DNA of 64,000 bases from Thereva unica. Taxonomy: Eukaryota; Arthropoda; Insecta; Diptera; Therevidae. The notes below the pieces were generated by a model. It ran no database searches, had not been told where the DNA came from, and saw only the letters and a list, made by a program, of their open reading frames with translations. Of the stretch, positions 10,330-21,810 are shown piece after piece. How positions within the stretch are numbered: position 1 is the stretch's first letter; the number at the start of each line of letters is the position of its first letter. The DNA lies in the NCBI GenBank assembly GCA_949987705.1, contig OX465281.1, forward strand, positions 29,868,942 to 29,932,941. The letters run 5' to 3'. A program made the position numbers and the translations under genes.

Positions 10330-10985
10330 TCGGATTCGTATGTGAAGCTTGGAAGGATGAAAATGCTGAGAGAAAATCATGTGATCATCGATCCTCAAGC
10401 GCCGCAAACGAGGCCCTACAGCAAGTCTTCCCTTTCTTTTGTGGGGGGTGGTTAGCTCAGTCCTGTTATATGCATCACCAGTGTGGATAGCAGCTTTAAA
10501 CAGGACTGCAAACAGCAGGAATTGGAGGGCCGCATATAGGTTAGGTTTACTTCGCACTTGCTGCGCATACAGTACCACGTCCGACGATGCGGCGTGCATG
10601 ATAGCAGGGAAGATCCCCATTATATACATTCTGGCGAAAGAGGACATATGTCTCTATAACCCAACTATGGTAGACGGGAGCCAAAAAAGGTACCGCGGCA
10701 TATTAGGCGCTGCTAGTTCGTAAGGAAATGGCAAGGGAAGTGTGACGAGTCTATCAAGGATCGTTGGACCCACAGACTCATCCCTAACGTGGAAATATGG
10801 GTTATGAGGGAGCGTGGGGAAGTGAATTACGACTTCATGCAGTTCCTTAATGGACATGGGGGTATAAGAAATACCTTCACCGTTTCGGGCACGATGATTT
10901 AACGTTGTTTCCGATATGCCCGGGGATGGAAAAAGACGCAGAGAACGCCTTCGAGATTCGCCTATGAAAAAAGGCAAATTATAGA
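10330..10985 (+). pseudogene. R1-clade non-LTR retrotransposon, C-terminal part of ORF2
   Basis: The plus strand encodes VVSSVLLYASPVW, then YRLGLLRTCCAYSTTSDDAA and IAGKIPI. After a frameshift near 10723 it encodes DRWTHRLIPN, RERGEVNYDFMQFLNGHGG and a terminal NTFTVSGT. These blocks, in this order, are typical of the region after the RT domain in R1-like elements (SVLLYGAPVW ... V.AG.PPI ... GRWT.RLIP ... GEV.F...Q.L.GHG). The zinc-knuckle end is lost to an early TAA. A 5'-truncated, frameshifted relic. Confidence 0.8.
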
Positions 10986-11676
10986 CGGAAAGTAAGGAAT
11001 TTTTGCCGTGGAAGATCCTAGACCTCTGGACTCGACTGGGTCATTATTTGACTGTGGCTTATGCTTAAGTTTATCTTCCTCCTATTAGATTTCTCCAGCC
11101 CTACACCTGCGAGCAGACGGTCGCATTCGCGCCAAACCTTGAGTATCCAAAAGTACATACTGTGCGCCATCTGTTTCGTCCGTGTATTTCATCAGCATCA
11201 GTGGCTCAGACAGTCATCATGTGTGAATCTATAGAGGTATATAAATATACCTACTTCTGCGTGATTTTTATTCTGAGACTTTCGGGATTGGTCTATCTGT
11301 CCAGATTTATACAACCTTTTCTCATATTTCTCAAGCTCAATAGATCGACATACTTCACCAACTATCGAACACTTGTGTATTTTGGATCATGGAGTCGTCA
11401 ACCTTCACTGACCAGGTATCTTCCCATTTATAACACCAGTTGCTTCTTCCGGCTTAATTCGTTAAGATCACCACGGTTTTTCAGTATTTTTTCTTCTTCT
11501 TCTTTACGCTCCTTTAATCTCTCATGGGACATAGGGCGGACATAGGCAGTATTTCAGCATTTGCAATATTGTCCATGAAATTTGATTGTTAATGAGGCAA
11601 GCTTGCACATGTCGTCACATCGCTTGCCATGAAGTGTAAGAAATTTTTTTTTTTTTAAATTCTTTTATTTAACTTA
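10986..11676. other. Unassigned spacer before the tandem array
   Basis: A 127-codon plus frame (11162-11545) is rich in Phe, Ser and Arg and resembles no family I know. A T-run at 11644-11656 lies directly before the array. Confidence 0.35.
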
Positions 11677-13085
11677 CACTGTTTGTCGTCAAATCTTGGA
11701 AGTTAAATTTGACCCACTTCCCGGTTTCGGATAGAGCTGAAATTTTGCATACACGTTTAGTTTGGATGACAATGCAATCTGGCCATTTTGTAAAAATATC
11801 AAGATGGGGGTTCCAAAATGGCGCCCGATTTTTGAAATTGTGCCACTGTTTGTCGTCAAATCTTGGAAGTTAAATTTGACCCACTTCCCGGTTTCGGATA
11901 GAGCTGAAATTTTGCATACACGTTTAGTTTGGATGACAATGCAATCTGGCCATTTTGTAAAAATATCAAGATGGCGGTTCCAAAATGGCGCCCGATTTTT
12001 GAAATGGTGCCACTGTTTGTCGTCAAATCTTGGAAGTTAAATTTGACCCACTTCCCGGTTTCGGATAGAGCTGAAATTTTGCATACACGTTTAGTTTGGA
12101 TGACAATGCAATCTGGCCATTTTGTAAAAATATCAAGATGGCGGTTCCAAAATGGCGCCCGATTTTTGAAATTGTGCTCCGCGGCCCTCTGACATGGGTA
12201 TCAAATGAAAGGATAACTCAGGTAGAACACAATAAGCTATGTGGCGTCATTCCAAATTCAAAATGGCGGCCAACACTTACACTGTTTGTCGTCAAATCTT
12301 GGAAGTTAAATTTGACCCACTTCCCGGTTTCGGATAGAGCTGTAATTTTGCATACACGTTTAGTTTGGATGACAATGCAATCTGGCCATTTTGTAAAAAT
12401 ATCAAGATGGCGGTTCCAAAATGGCGCCCGATTTTTGAAATTGTGCTCCGCGGCCCTCTGACATGGGTATCAAATGAAACGATATGACAGGTAGAACACA
12501 ATAAGCTATGTGGCGTCATTCCAAATTCAAAATGGCGGCCAACACTTACACTGTTTGTCGTCAAATCTTGGAAGTTAACTTTGACCCACTTCCCGGTTTC
12601 GGATAGAGCTGAAATTTTGCATACACGTTTAGTTTGGATGACAATGCAATCTGGCCATTTTGTAAAAATATCAAGATGGCGGTTCCAAAATGGCGCCCGA
12701 TTTTTGAAATTGTGCTCCGCGGCCCTCTGACATGGGTATCAAATGAAAGGATATGACAGGTAGAACACAATAAGCTATGTGGCGTCATTCCAAATTCAAA
12801 ATGGCGACCAACACTTACACTGTTTGTCGTCAAATCTTGGAAGTTAAATTTGACCCACTTCCCGGTTTCGGATAGAGCTGAAATTTTGCATACACGTTTA
12901 GTTTGGATGACAATGCAATCTGGCCATTTTGTAAAAATATCAAGATTTCGGTTCCAAAATGGCGCCCGATTTTTGAAATTGTGCTCCGCGGCCCTCTGAA
13001 ATGGGTATCAAATGAAAGGATATGACAGGTAGAACACAATAAGCTATGTGGCGTCATTCCAAATTCAAAATGGCGGCCAACACTA
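11677..13085 (+). repeat. Tandem array with 167-bp and 269-bp units
   Basis: Units begin CACTGTTTGTCGTCAAATC at 11677, 11844, 12011, 12280, 12549 and 12818. Spacings are 167, 167, 269, 269 and 269 bp. All share a 167-bp core, including CCACTTCCCGGTTTCGGATA and AAGATGGCGGTTCCAAAATG. The last four add about 102 bp containing CTCCGCGGCCCTCTGACATG and ATGTGGCGTCATTCC. Units are nearly identical to one another, so the array is young or homogenised. Overlapping open frames of about 90 codons repeat with the unit and are not genes. Confidence 0.95.
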
Positions 13086-13625
13086 AATTGCAGAAAGCTT
13101 ATAATAGACTAAAAAGTAGAAAATATAACCGATCAACTTCCAATTTTGCACACACTCGTAGTTCGGGTGGTTAATGTGTATGAATGATGAGATGAATAGT
13201 TGAGTTAAGGGTGAGTTGATAATAAAGAAGCAATACACGTTACAAAAATCACAAACAAACACAGAGATGCTGTTGTCAACTAAATTCAACTACTCAAATA
13301 CTGAACTCATGTCCGTATGTATAATTTCAACTCAACCCAGGTAGCAGAGCTGAGTCGAGTTCAGTCGACCTTAACACAACTCGACTCCCGTCTACATGTA
13401 GTTAGACTTGGGTTCAACTTGAGTTCAACTCATCATGTATAAGTACTAAATGCAATCTGACCTTTTTGTAAAAAAATCAAGAAGACGGTTCCGAGATGGC
13501 GGCCGTTTTTGCAATTATGTTCCACCGAGCCCACGACATGGGTATCAAATGAATACAGTAAACTGTGTGACGTAATTTTAAATCTAATAGAATTGCCATC
13601 ATAAAATGGCGGAATACATATAATA
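13086..13625 (+). repeat. Diverged seventh array unit split by an inserted repeat
   Basis: Sequence at 13125-13160 (CCAATTTTGCACACACTCG) and at 13450-13625 (ATGCAATCTGACC, AGACGGTTCCGAGATGGCGG, ACATGGGTATCAAATGAA) matches successive parts of the array unit at clearly lower identity. The two halves are separated by about 290 bp (about 13160-13449) that match the repeat at 33150-33540, with landmarks ACTCAACCCAGGTAGCAGAG and GGGTTCAACTTGAGTTCA. An ancestral array unit was therefore interrupted by a different mobile repeat. Confidence 0.7.
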
Positions 13626-13645
13626 AACTAAAAAGTAGAAAATAA

Positions 13646-13984
13646 AATAAATGGTTAAAAAAAATTTTAAAAAAAATTCTTTTCATTAACTAAAAAATGT
13701 ACTGAAAAGTAAAAAATAAAAAATATTTTAAAGAAAAAGTTAATTAAAAGAATGGCGCATTTTTCATCAAAAATTGAAAATGTAACCGTAAAACGCGTGA
13801 GATTTACAATAACCCTCAATTTTTTGCTTTGTTAATTTCAAATTCTAACAAAATTTTTTGATGAAAAATGCGCCATTCTTTTAATTAACTTTTTCTTTAA
13901 AATATTTTTTATTTTTTACTTTTCAGTACATTTTTTAGTTAATGAAAAGAATTTTTTTTAAAATTTTTTTAACCATTTATTTTT
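13646..13984. repeat. Long near-perfect inverted repeat (hairpin)
   Basis: Arms of about 130 bp (13646-13774 and 13854-13984) are reverse complements with roughly one indel. Landmarks AAAGAATGGCGCATTTTTC and GAAAAATGCGCCATTCTTT sit beside an approximately 79-bp loop. The arms are very AT-rich. Such near identity implies recent inverted duplication or a foldback element. A transcript across it would form a long double-stranded RNA. Confidence 0.85.
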
Positions 13985-13995
13985 TTTCAATTTGA

Positions 13996-14436
13996 ATGTT
14001 CAGAGCTGATGTTGTTCAACATGTTTTACCATCGTCGTTAAACGCTCTCCTGCCTCCACGGCAATCTTATACCCGCAACACCAGATTAGCCCACTCGTCT
14101 CATTCCCTTCACCTGCAACTACCCTTTTCACGCACTCAACAGGATATGAATTCGTTTGTTAATAGAACAACTCGGCTGTGGAATAACCTCTCGCAGTCAG
14201 TATTTCCGAACTCCTACAACATCCAAGAGTTCAAACGCAGGGTTCATCACCACCTTCTTCAATACCCCCCTGTTCCTTTTAATCCTTAACCTATGCCCCC
14301 CCCTCATCCCTCCCCCGTACTAAGCTTACTGCTAGACATTGCACCATGACGTGACAAATGACATGACGGACTAGTAGTACAAAGGGTGACTCCTGAGCTT
14401 AGCACTGTCACATAAAAAAAAAAAAAAAAAAAAAAA
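13996..14436 (+). pseudogene. 5'-truncated Jockey/CR1-like LINE 3' end with poly-A
   Basis: The 97-codon frame 13996-14289 ends with SRTQQDMNSFVNRTTRLWNN, LSQSVFPNSYN and IQEFKRRVHHHLL. This is the usual C-terminus of Jockey/CR1-like reverse transcriptases (RT.RLWNSLP..VFP..Y....FK). About 120 bp of 3' UTR follow, then a run of about 22 A (14415-14436). Most of ORF2 and all of ORF1 are missing, as expected for a 5'-truncated insertion. Related scraps lie at 19.95 and 21.7 kb. Confidence 0.8.
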
Positions 14437-14439
14437 TAT

Positions 14440-16151
14440 GCTGGGTAGCATGTCTCATCGTGCTCCTGTTCCTAGTGGGTGCACTTTCTTAGTGTTCCTC
14501 AAAACTGCTTCATAAATTTTGTAACTATATGGCTGCCTAAGCCACCAACCATAATATCATATTTTGATCATGTTCCCAGAGTTCAAAACCCCCCGACTGG
14601 AAAAATGTAGAAAGATGAAAGCAAATTTCCATAGACCGCATACAGTAACTCTTATCATCTTAACATGGAAGAATCTCTATTGAACAATTCTTCAATTGAA
14701 CTAGTTTTCTTCATATGTATAAATTCCTTCTTTGCAACATTCTTCTTCCACAATTTTCCTCTTTTTTTGTTCCTCCCATCAACTTTTTATCGAATATTTT
14801 ACCTCATATTTCTTACCTCCTAAAACGAAACTTGCTTCCATCTAGACTAGAAGCCTAAGGACGATGAACTAGCACGCATTCTACACATCCATATCAATCC
14901 ACTCTGTTCTAGATACACGACACTAGATGCTCTCTCAATTGAAAACAAAAACAAAGAATCTTCCGCATAGCAATTGGAATTGTAAGACTTTTTCAGTTCC
15001 CGTAAATGGGCATCAATCAGTTCTTTCTTGACTCATGTAACCCAATTAACTACCTGGCCGTCCAGCAGCAATTATGTACTTTGCGATTTGCCCCCAAAGG
15101 AGGAGCGCGCAAGAAGAGTCTATCGATATCACTTGGCATTATTCATGTAGTTTCGGCTAGTAATTATAAGAAAGCCACGCGTTGGGATTTTCGGATTATG
15201 TAATTAAGCCCGTAAGAGAGCAGTAGTCAACTCCCTGGACAAACGTCACCGTGCTAATTCTTAATTAAAGCTGCAGTAATTGCCTTGATTTTAATGGATA
15301 CGAAGTCGTTCCACCTCACTAAAAACTCGGTAGTAAATTTCCTTCAATTAACAACTGTGGGCGAGATTAATTCTCTTAATATATAAATGGTTCGGCTTAT
15401 AAAATATTGCGTTTTGATGATCACGTTTTTAATTCGTACATCTCTAGATAATAAGTAGATCAATAAATCAAAGTTTCATGACACTGTTGCGACTTTTTTT
15501 CGTTCTATATTTTAATCAGAGTCAAGAGTACCGCTGGTGCCACATTTTAATAGACTTTATCTTCTTCTTTAATAAGATGCAGAATCTAAACGTACCTCTC
15601 GTTGAGCCTATTGTACTACATTCCTACAGCTCTTATTTGTAGGTCAGACTAGAACAGGTTCAGTAGTTTGCCTAGTGGATTAACGTATAGCCTTGGCTGT
15701 TTGAATGACACTTAGTCATACTTCTTAAGGCCAAGCCTGCAGGTGGGCTCCTTCACTCTTCCTTTCTTCCATAAATGGTTTTTCAGTGAGCAATTTTTGG
15801 TAATCAAGCCAACAAGTGTCCAGACATCAAGCCAAAGGTGCCCTGACATCATTTCTAATGCGATCTAACATCTAACCAAACGGCAAAAGCCTTCTTCATC
15901 AAACTTGTGACGGCCCCAATAGTCGGTTCCGGACAGATGAAAGCAATATAATTGGTCCAAAGAAGTCCCTTTCCTAATGGTAGGTTCAACCTAACAGACG
16001 CTCCATATCCAGTTGAGTACACCTCGTGCCCACTGGCATGCAGCTCTTAAAGCGATAACTTTAAATCTCGGTTTGGTAGGCTTTGAAGAGTGTGCTCCAT
16101 TCGGCCGCCTTTAATAATTTTACGGTGGTTACCAAGAGGAGGTGACGGTTC
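14440..16151. other. No gene recognised
   Basis: Open frames do not exceed 65 codons. No inverted-repeat boundary, A-tail or known domain noticed. Confidence 0.4.
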
Positions 16152-16616
16152 CAGGGCCGGCGCTTAGTTTATTTGCACCCGGTGCAGTACGCCACATTGC
16201 GCCCCATCAGCTCTTTATTTCTTGATCGCGGTGATGGACAATGGCACAGACACAAACACTCGGAGTGTTGCGGGTGATTTTTGTACAGAATTTAGAAATA
16301 GAAAATAACCAATAATAGATGAAAATAAAGTCCCGTGAACACTTTTTCAATTTTTTTTTCTTTTTGTACTGGCCCCTGTGCTGAATGTCGAGTCGTGATT
16401 TGTGACAAGTTTTTTGAGTTGAAGAAAGTGGCGTTTCAGACGAATTGCGACTTTCAGCATAGGGGGCTAAACTCGCACTTAGCACTTCCACTCTAGGCCA
16501 CTATGCTGAAAATCATGATTCGATTCGCACAGGGGCCACTAATTTCTGAAATTACGCCCCGTCTGATTGCGCCCGGTGCTAGTGCACTATTCGCACCTAT
16601 GAAAGCGCCGCTGCTG
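16152..16616. mobile_element. hAT-like non-autonomous element carrying a nested MITE
   Basis: The left end CAGGGCCGGCGCTTAG and right end GAAAGCGCCGCTGCTG are imperfect inverted repeats starting CAG. Flanks GACGGTTC (16144-16151) and GTCGGTTC (16617-16624) match at 7 of 8 bases, as expected for a hAT target duplication. Internal motifs GCACCCGGTGCAG and CACCTATGAAAGCGCC recur in the copy at 61687-62548. The insertion at 16371-16537 splits it. No transposase. Confidence 0.7.
16371..16537. mobile_element. Foldback MITE, TSD ACT
   Basis: Termini GGCCCCTGTGCTGA and its mirror CGCACAGGGGCC, with an internal CAGCATAGGG turn that makes two head-to-head palindromic halves. ACT flanks both ends (16368-16370 and 16538-16540). 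The host element has an unoccupied relative at about 62450-62548, where the TTTTTTGT and AATTTCTGAAATT segments are separated by only a few bases. Two relatives are at 20272-20474 and 40062-40281. Confidence 0.85.
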
Positions 16617-18960
16617 GTCGGTTCAATTACGGTTCAATAACTCTCTCACCCAGAACCCGGCACCTACACCTACTTCTGCCTTGGGGCCTTATGTACTATA
16701 CAAGTTCACAATTCAGAATCTTAGGTAGAGAAAAGGCTATAGATCTTCGGAGGCATGCACTCGTTAGCATTCCTGTTTCTTGAAAATCTCCCTATACTAA
16801 CAATTGTATTACACCAGGCTGAAAACTACATAATCACCATTCGTTCTTAGATTCAAGATAGAGTGGTAACAAGTTCAGCGGAGTTCCTTTATTTAATACT
16901 ACTCCTAACAGCTTGAAGATCAGTACATAAGGAACAATTTTAGTACTCTTCCCCACCATGCAACACGCTTTTAGACCATTTTTTGAAGAAGACCCGGCAA
17001 GCGCACAACTTATACTAAATTTATGGGTTCAATAACCAGAAACAACGAAGAGTAATTCTCTTGAAATATTATTAACTTTCTAACATCACAGAATTACAAA
17101 AGAATTATTGCCCTAAGCCGAAATTTCCTTAAAACTCATCTCTCTTTAAAAATAGCAAACCAAAAATATCAGCTTTTAATGTAATCACTCCCGAATTGAG
17201 CAGAGCGCTTTTTCTACATCAACAATTCAAGAAAAGAAATGTAAACTTTTCAATCATCTCTCGCATCTTGCTTTAATGCAGACGATGTTTAAATTTTCTC
17301 CTCAAACAAATCGAGCCAGATTGTTGCGATGATTGAAGGTCAGAGTGCTAATGGTCATGGAATCAAGACTACTTAAAACAAATTATTTAAACTTGAACCC
17401 AATTTGAAGAGACTAGGCCAATTTGTCCTTCCAGATGATGAATTGCAAGATATATTCAAGTTGAAAGAATTTTTCGTCAAAAAAGCAACAAACGAAACAG
17501 CGGTGAAAAATTTACTGCTTGTATCAAGAAGCTTTAAATTGCATCTATAGTACACGAGAGTGAGTGAATTCTTCTAATAAAGTTTCAGATGTTCACTCAA
17601 AATCGCTATTCTCACTTTCATTAATATTCCGCCATTGTAAGCAAGTAGGATTGGCACAAGCTTAAACAAGAAAATAAATCTGGACAGTGGACGATTTTGG
17701 AAGAACGCAAAAGGATTGAATGAGTATCCAGTATTCTGAAAAGTAGAGACGGGCGGAAATATTGTACTCCATCTGTAGAGTGGGGTAACCATCAGAGACC
17801 ACCACTGGGAACGGTGGAAAGATCATCTAATTAATCTAGTTACATAGCAGAGAAACTCAAGTCCACAAAAAATATTTAAATGTTCAGATATCAATCAAAG
17901 AATACGAAAACTTCCAGCCTTATGACACAATCCGAGTTGGATATAAACACTTTCTTCTTCCCCACGTTAAAACCTCTGCAAATACTAACGCCTGCACGAC
18001 TCTGCTAGTGATTTCCAAGCGTTACTGGTGATATTCTTAAAGCTTGCATGGCAAAAATAACGAACTCAAGGCCAGGAGCCTGGGTAATCCTATGATTAGA
18101 TAGCCAAAGGGGTATCAAGGCATCAGGCATGATCTATATAACGTTCAAGCTTACCGAAACCTGTCAAAAAGAGCACTCAACTTGGCTATAAGTTACAGGA
18201 TCACTGTTCAGTGAGTCCCGGTTCAAAAAAAATTTAGAGTGAACCGAGAAGATAGATAAATCGAGCAAATCTTGTAAAAATGCCAGTGGTGAAAGATATA
18301 ACCATAAGATTACGATAACCAACCTTTGGCCCGAGCTACTATCTACAAATCGACATTTTCCTTATACCTACACACTGGGTAGACTTAAATATTAATCGTT
18401 TATTTGCGCCAAGGTTCCGCAAACCATGGTAATGCGCTCGACCATAAATTAAATTAACCTTGACTCTTTGAAGATAGCATTATTCAACCCGCCATAGACT
18501 AATTAAATCACTTTAAGAGTGCAGCATGCCTAACTCTATGGTTAATACCTTAGCTATTATTTCAATGATGTCGAGGCTCTCCTACCTTTCGGTTAACCTA
18601 GTACCACTACCCACAACCCATCTCTTCACAGGAAAAATATCCCTCAAGGAATTTGTTCATCCATAAAACAATGTTACTGCCTAACAACCCTGTACATTTA
18701 CAATTTCCGTCCTTCTACAATTATGAAAAATTTTCACGCCAAGCCAAGCCAACCAAGCTGCTCAGTCGTAAGAACTCCCAAACCGACCAAACCTTTGCAG
18801 TCTTTAAACTCAACAACTCCCACTTATCATGGCTCTATAAAAATTACTATTTGAATGTTCAAGCATTGTCGAAGTATCCGCATATGTAAATTATGGGGAT
18901 ACCTCATTGTGGAAAATGCAGAAAACTCTTCTGTGAGTTGAGACACGTAGCACTAGGCAG
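16617..18960. other. No gene recognised
   Basis: AT-rich, with frames up to 78 codons and no recognisable product. No element boundaries noticed. Confidence 0.4.
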
Positions 18961-19292
18961 GGGCCGTATTTGGTTTCTCGAGTCGATGGATCGACTCGAC
19001 AAAAAAAGCTTCTCGATTTTCTTTAAGTTTCATATTTGGTTTCACGACCAAATCGACAGCTAAGCGCAGCCATACAAAACCATCAAATTGGGTGGTATTA
19101 CTTCAAGACAGCAAACCACGTATATTTAATTAAAATAGCAATTGTTAATAGTTTATTGTACGCATAAATTGAGCTTTTTAATAATCGTCAAACGTCTTTA
19201 TCGACACGTAAAGAGACGATATCGTGTCACCAAATGCCAATTTTTATTTATCGACAGACGATAATGTCGACTCGAGAAACCAAATACGGCCC
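18961..19292. mobile_element. Inverted-repeat element, TSD CAG
   Basis: The termini GGGCCGTATTTGGTTTCTCG and CGAGAAACCAAATACGGCCC are perfect inverted repeats, extending to about 26 bp. CAG flanks both ends (18958-18960 and 19293-19295). Subterminal repeats of TTGGTTTC and TCGACAG-type sequence occur inside. Length 332 bp, non-coding. Confidence 0.87.
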
Positions 19293-19940
19293 CAGGTGAG
19301 TGACCCGTCATGAGTGGTGTACCCTTGCATCAGAAACTAATTAACCTGCCCAAAGAGTGTAGCAGACCTAACTAAACTGCATCGCTACAATCTTGCATCG
19401 TGGCACAACAGCGAATCATTAGTCCATAAATAACTCCAAGACAAGCCAAAAGCTTGTGGTATTTGGAGAAACTCGGATGGACTCGTGATCTCGAGCAGCC
19501 AAATTGCATTTTCAATCGCTCCAATATCTATGAAGGCGAGCATTCAAACCACTCATTGGCTTTGTCATGTGTGGGAAACCCCAACCGTCCACTGTGTGCA
19601 CAGCCCCCGATCCAAGCTACTTTAGGTCCAATTCACAATGAAAACTGCAAATTTCCATGGTTGCACAAGATTTGAATTCTTCATAGGGACTTCAGTGAGC
19701 ATCAAAACTTATTTATTTTTTTTCCATACCGTCGCTTCTACCACTTGTATTTGGTGTTCGTTTTTTATTCAAGCTGCCATTGCAAACGAACGTTTTAATT
19801 TCTCCATAATTGAGAACAATTAAACACAAAAATAGACACATACAGAATGGAATAAACTCGACTACTTTGGGGGTTCCATCGTAACTGGGTTCATATTTTG
19901 GACTCGAGAAAATGGACTCAGGCCGTTTGAATCAGTCGTG
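19293..19940. other. Spacer with a weak dispersed repeat
   Basis: A stretch around 19500-19620 with CGCTCCAATATCTATGAAGG and GGTC/TGTCATGTGTGGG-type words resembles 41430-41580. The similarity is interrupted and I cannot name the family. Confidence 0.3.
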
Positions 19941-19941
19941 T

Positions 19942-20110
19942 GACCTTTAAGCTTATCCACTTGTTCGTTCGTTTATAAATAGAACAAATCGATTGTGTAA
20001 CAATCTTCCGCAGTAAGTACTTCCAAACTCGTATATGTACATATGTAAGTTCAAATGCAATTCGTCGAAATCTACTCGAGCACCCTCCTCGAAACTGATT
20101 AATTTCTCCT
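19942..20110 (+). pseudogene. Jockey/CR1-like C-terminal scrap
   Basis: AATAGAACAAATCGATTGTG and TTCCGCAGTAAGTACTTCC align with the end of the LINE frame at 14155-14220 (encoding NRTTRLWNNLSQSVFPNSY) but with an in-frame stop and other changes. A decayed relative of the element at 14 kb. Confidence 0.5.
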
Positions 20111-20271
20111 CTATCTGTCGCAGGACATCTCAGTTTCGCCGCTTTCTTCTTGAGCATATTTGACGGAGAAGTCCTTCCTAAAGGCCATTGTGAGAAATGT
20201 CACTGTCATTGTCACTTTCCATATTATGAACAATAATATCAGCGAGGTGAGAAATTTTAGTTACCATCTTC

Positions 20272-20474
20272 AGCCCATGTGCTGAAAAAATAGTCTTCAC
20301 GACACAATTCGTTTGAGGTGAAAAATCGACACTTTCGGTACATGGGCCTAAACTCAACTTAGCATTTCAACTCTAGGTCACTGGGCTGAAAGTTGTAATT
20401 CGACTGAAACGTCACTTTCTTCAACTCAAACGTCTCGAAACACGACTCGATTACAGCAGAGGCCGTCGTCTCAC
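20272..20474. mobile_element. Foldback MITE, diverged copy of the 16.4/40.1-kb family
   Basis: The left end AGCCCATGTGCTGAAAA, the central ATGGGCCTAAACTCAACTTA and the right end CGACTCGATTACAGCAGAGG follow the same two-hairpin layout as 40062-40281. Flanks TTC and GTC agree at two of three bases. An older insertion by divergence. Confidence 0.7.
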
Positions 20475-20620
20475 TTCCGACATTTATCACCAAAAGTAAC
20501 AACGACAATAAGGCTGATTCTAACCAATCTATCTGTCAACAGCACATACATACATATGTATGTTCCCTATTCCATCATTTTTTGTCGAGTACAAACATTC
20601 CTGTTCCATTGTGCCTCAAT

Positions 20621-21424
20621 GGGCATTTTCGAGAATACACCATGGTAGCTACCGGCCGAACCAGAAGTTAATCTACCATCGATTACTTACCCTCTTATCC
20701 TGTTGGTGAGACCCTGGTTACCTTACCGGTGAATAGTAGAACATGTTGAGTGGTGACTTATGGCAAGTAATCAATTTTTGAACGTGGTAGATTAACTTCT
20801 GGTTCGACTGGTAGCTACCATGGTGAATTCTCGAAAATGCCCAAGTTAATCTACTATTGATTACTTACCCCTTACCCTGTGGTGGGACTCTAGTCAGGGA
20901 TGTTATGGAGCTCCGTAACCGTAACCGAAACTATCGGATATCCGAAATAAAAATCTATCCGAAACCGTAACCGAAACCGATATAAAAGTTTCGAATAGGG
21001 ACAGAGTCTAAATGAGACACGTTATGACATGTTTTACACCCACCGAGCCGACATACCCGCCCAGTGATTGTTAGACCAAATGTTAACCTAGAAATAAAGT
21101 CAAATCATTACCTATTTGTATTTAGCTTTTTCAATTCCTTAAAAATATCCGAATATTACGAATGTCCGTAACTGAAACTATCCGAAACTGTCGGATAATC
21201 CGAAATAATTTCATATCCGTAACCGTATCCGAAACCGGAATATTCATTTATTCATTTATCCGTATCCATATCCAGATCCGAAATTACATAACATCCCTAC
21301 TCTAGATACCTTACCGGTGAATATTCGAACATGGTGAGTGATGACTTATGGTAAGTAATCAATTGTCGAACATGGTAGATTAACTTTGACTGGTAGCTAC
21401 CATGGTGAATTCTCGAAAATGCCC
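20621..21424. mobile_element. MITE head-to-tail dimer, TSD AAT
   Basis: Unit 1 (20621-20842) has arms starting GGGCATTTTCGAGAATACAC and ending GAATTCTCGAAAATGCCC, with about 70 bp of inverted similarity (CATGGTAGCTACC, AGTTAATCTACC, GATTACTTACC). Unit 2 follows directly but lacks the first 44 bp and ends with the same CTCGAAAATGCCC at 21424. AAT flanks the whole dimer (20618-20620 and 21425-21427), not each unit. Unit 2 is split by the insertion at 20895-21298. Confidence 0.82.
20895..21298. mobile_element. hAT-like non-autonomous element nested in the MITE dimer
   Basis: The ends CAGGGATGTTATG and CATAACATCCCT are inverted, and the flanks ACTCTAGT and ACTCTAGA match at 7 of 8. The 404-bp interior carries repeated CCGTAACCGAAAC and TATCCGAAA words. 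It interrupts unit 2 of the surrounding dimer, so it is the younger insertion. Confidence 0.78.
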
Positions 21425-21649
21425 AATTATTAAGGTAAAATGACGTCACAAAGAAAGTGCACATCGCAGCTATGCACATCTGAAACATCATCTTGTTACG
21501 TCATTTGCCCGCAAGCAAATGTTCATTTGCCTTGGTGGATACTTGCCTTTAGGTATAATTTCCATCACTGATTGTGGTCAAACTTGAACCATACCCCACA
21601 ATATTTTCCCACATTTTGGATGGCAGCGAATAAATTAATACCGACTGTT

Positions 21650-21810
21650 TAAAGTCGAACTTCTCCTACGTACAATCCTGGCCGGCTATTCCTTTTGCAA
21701 CAAGACTAGCCCAATTTTCTACTCATTCGATCCACAACCATTTTTCAACAAGAGAACATGACTGTGGAACATCCTTGCTGTCAGTATTTCATTATCCTAG
21801 GGAGTTAATC
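21650..21810 (+). pseudogene. Jockey/CR1-like C-terminal scrap
   Basis: The plus strand encodes TRLAQFSTHSIHNHFSTRE, followed by TGTGGAACATCC and TCAGTATTTC. These align with TRLAHSSHSLHLQLPFSRT and the following LWNNLSQSVFP segment of the 14-kb LINE. A short decayed fragment. Confidence 0.5.

Noticed and set aside
11762..12833. Repeated open frames of 87-121 codons as a protein family
   Set aside because: They recur on both strands with the exact period of the tandem array and follow from the near-identical units lacking stops by chance.
11677..13085. A CRISPR-like array
   Set aside because: Units are 167-269 bp with no short repeat plus unique spacer pattern, and the context is eukaryotic.
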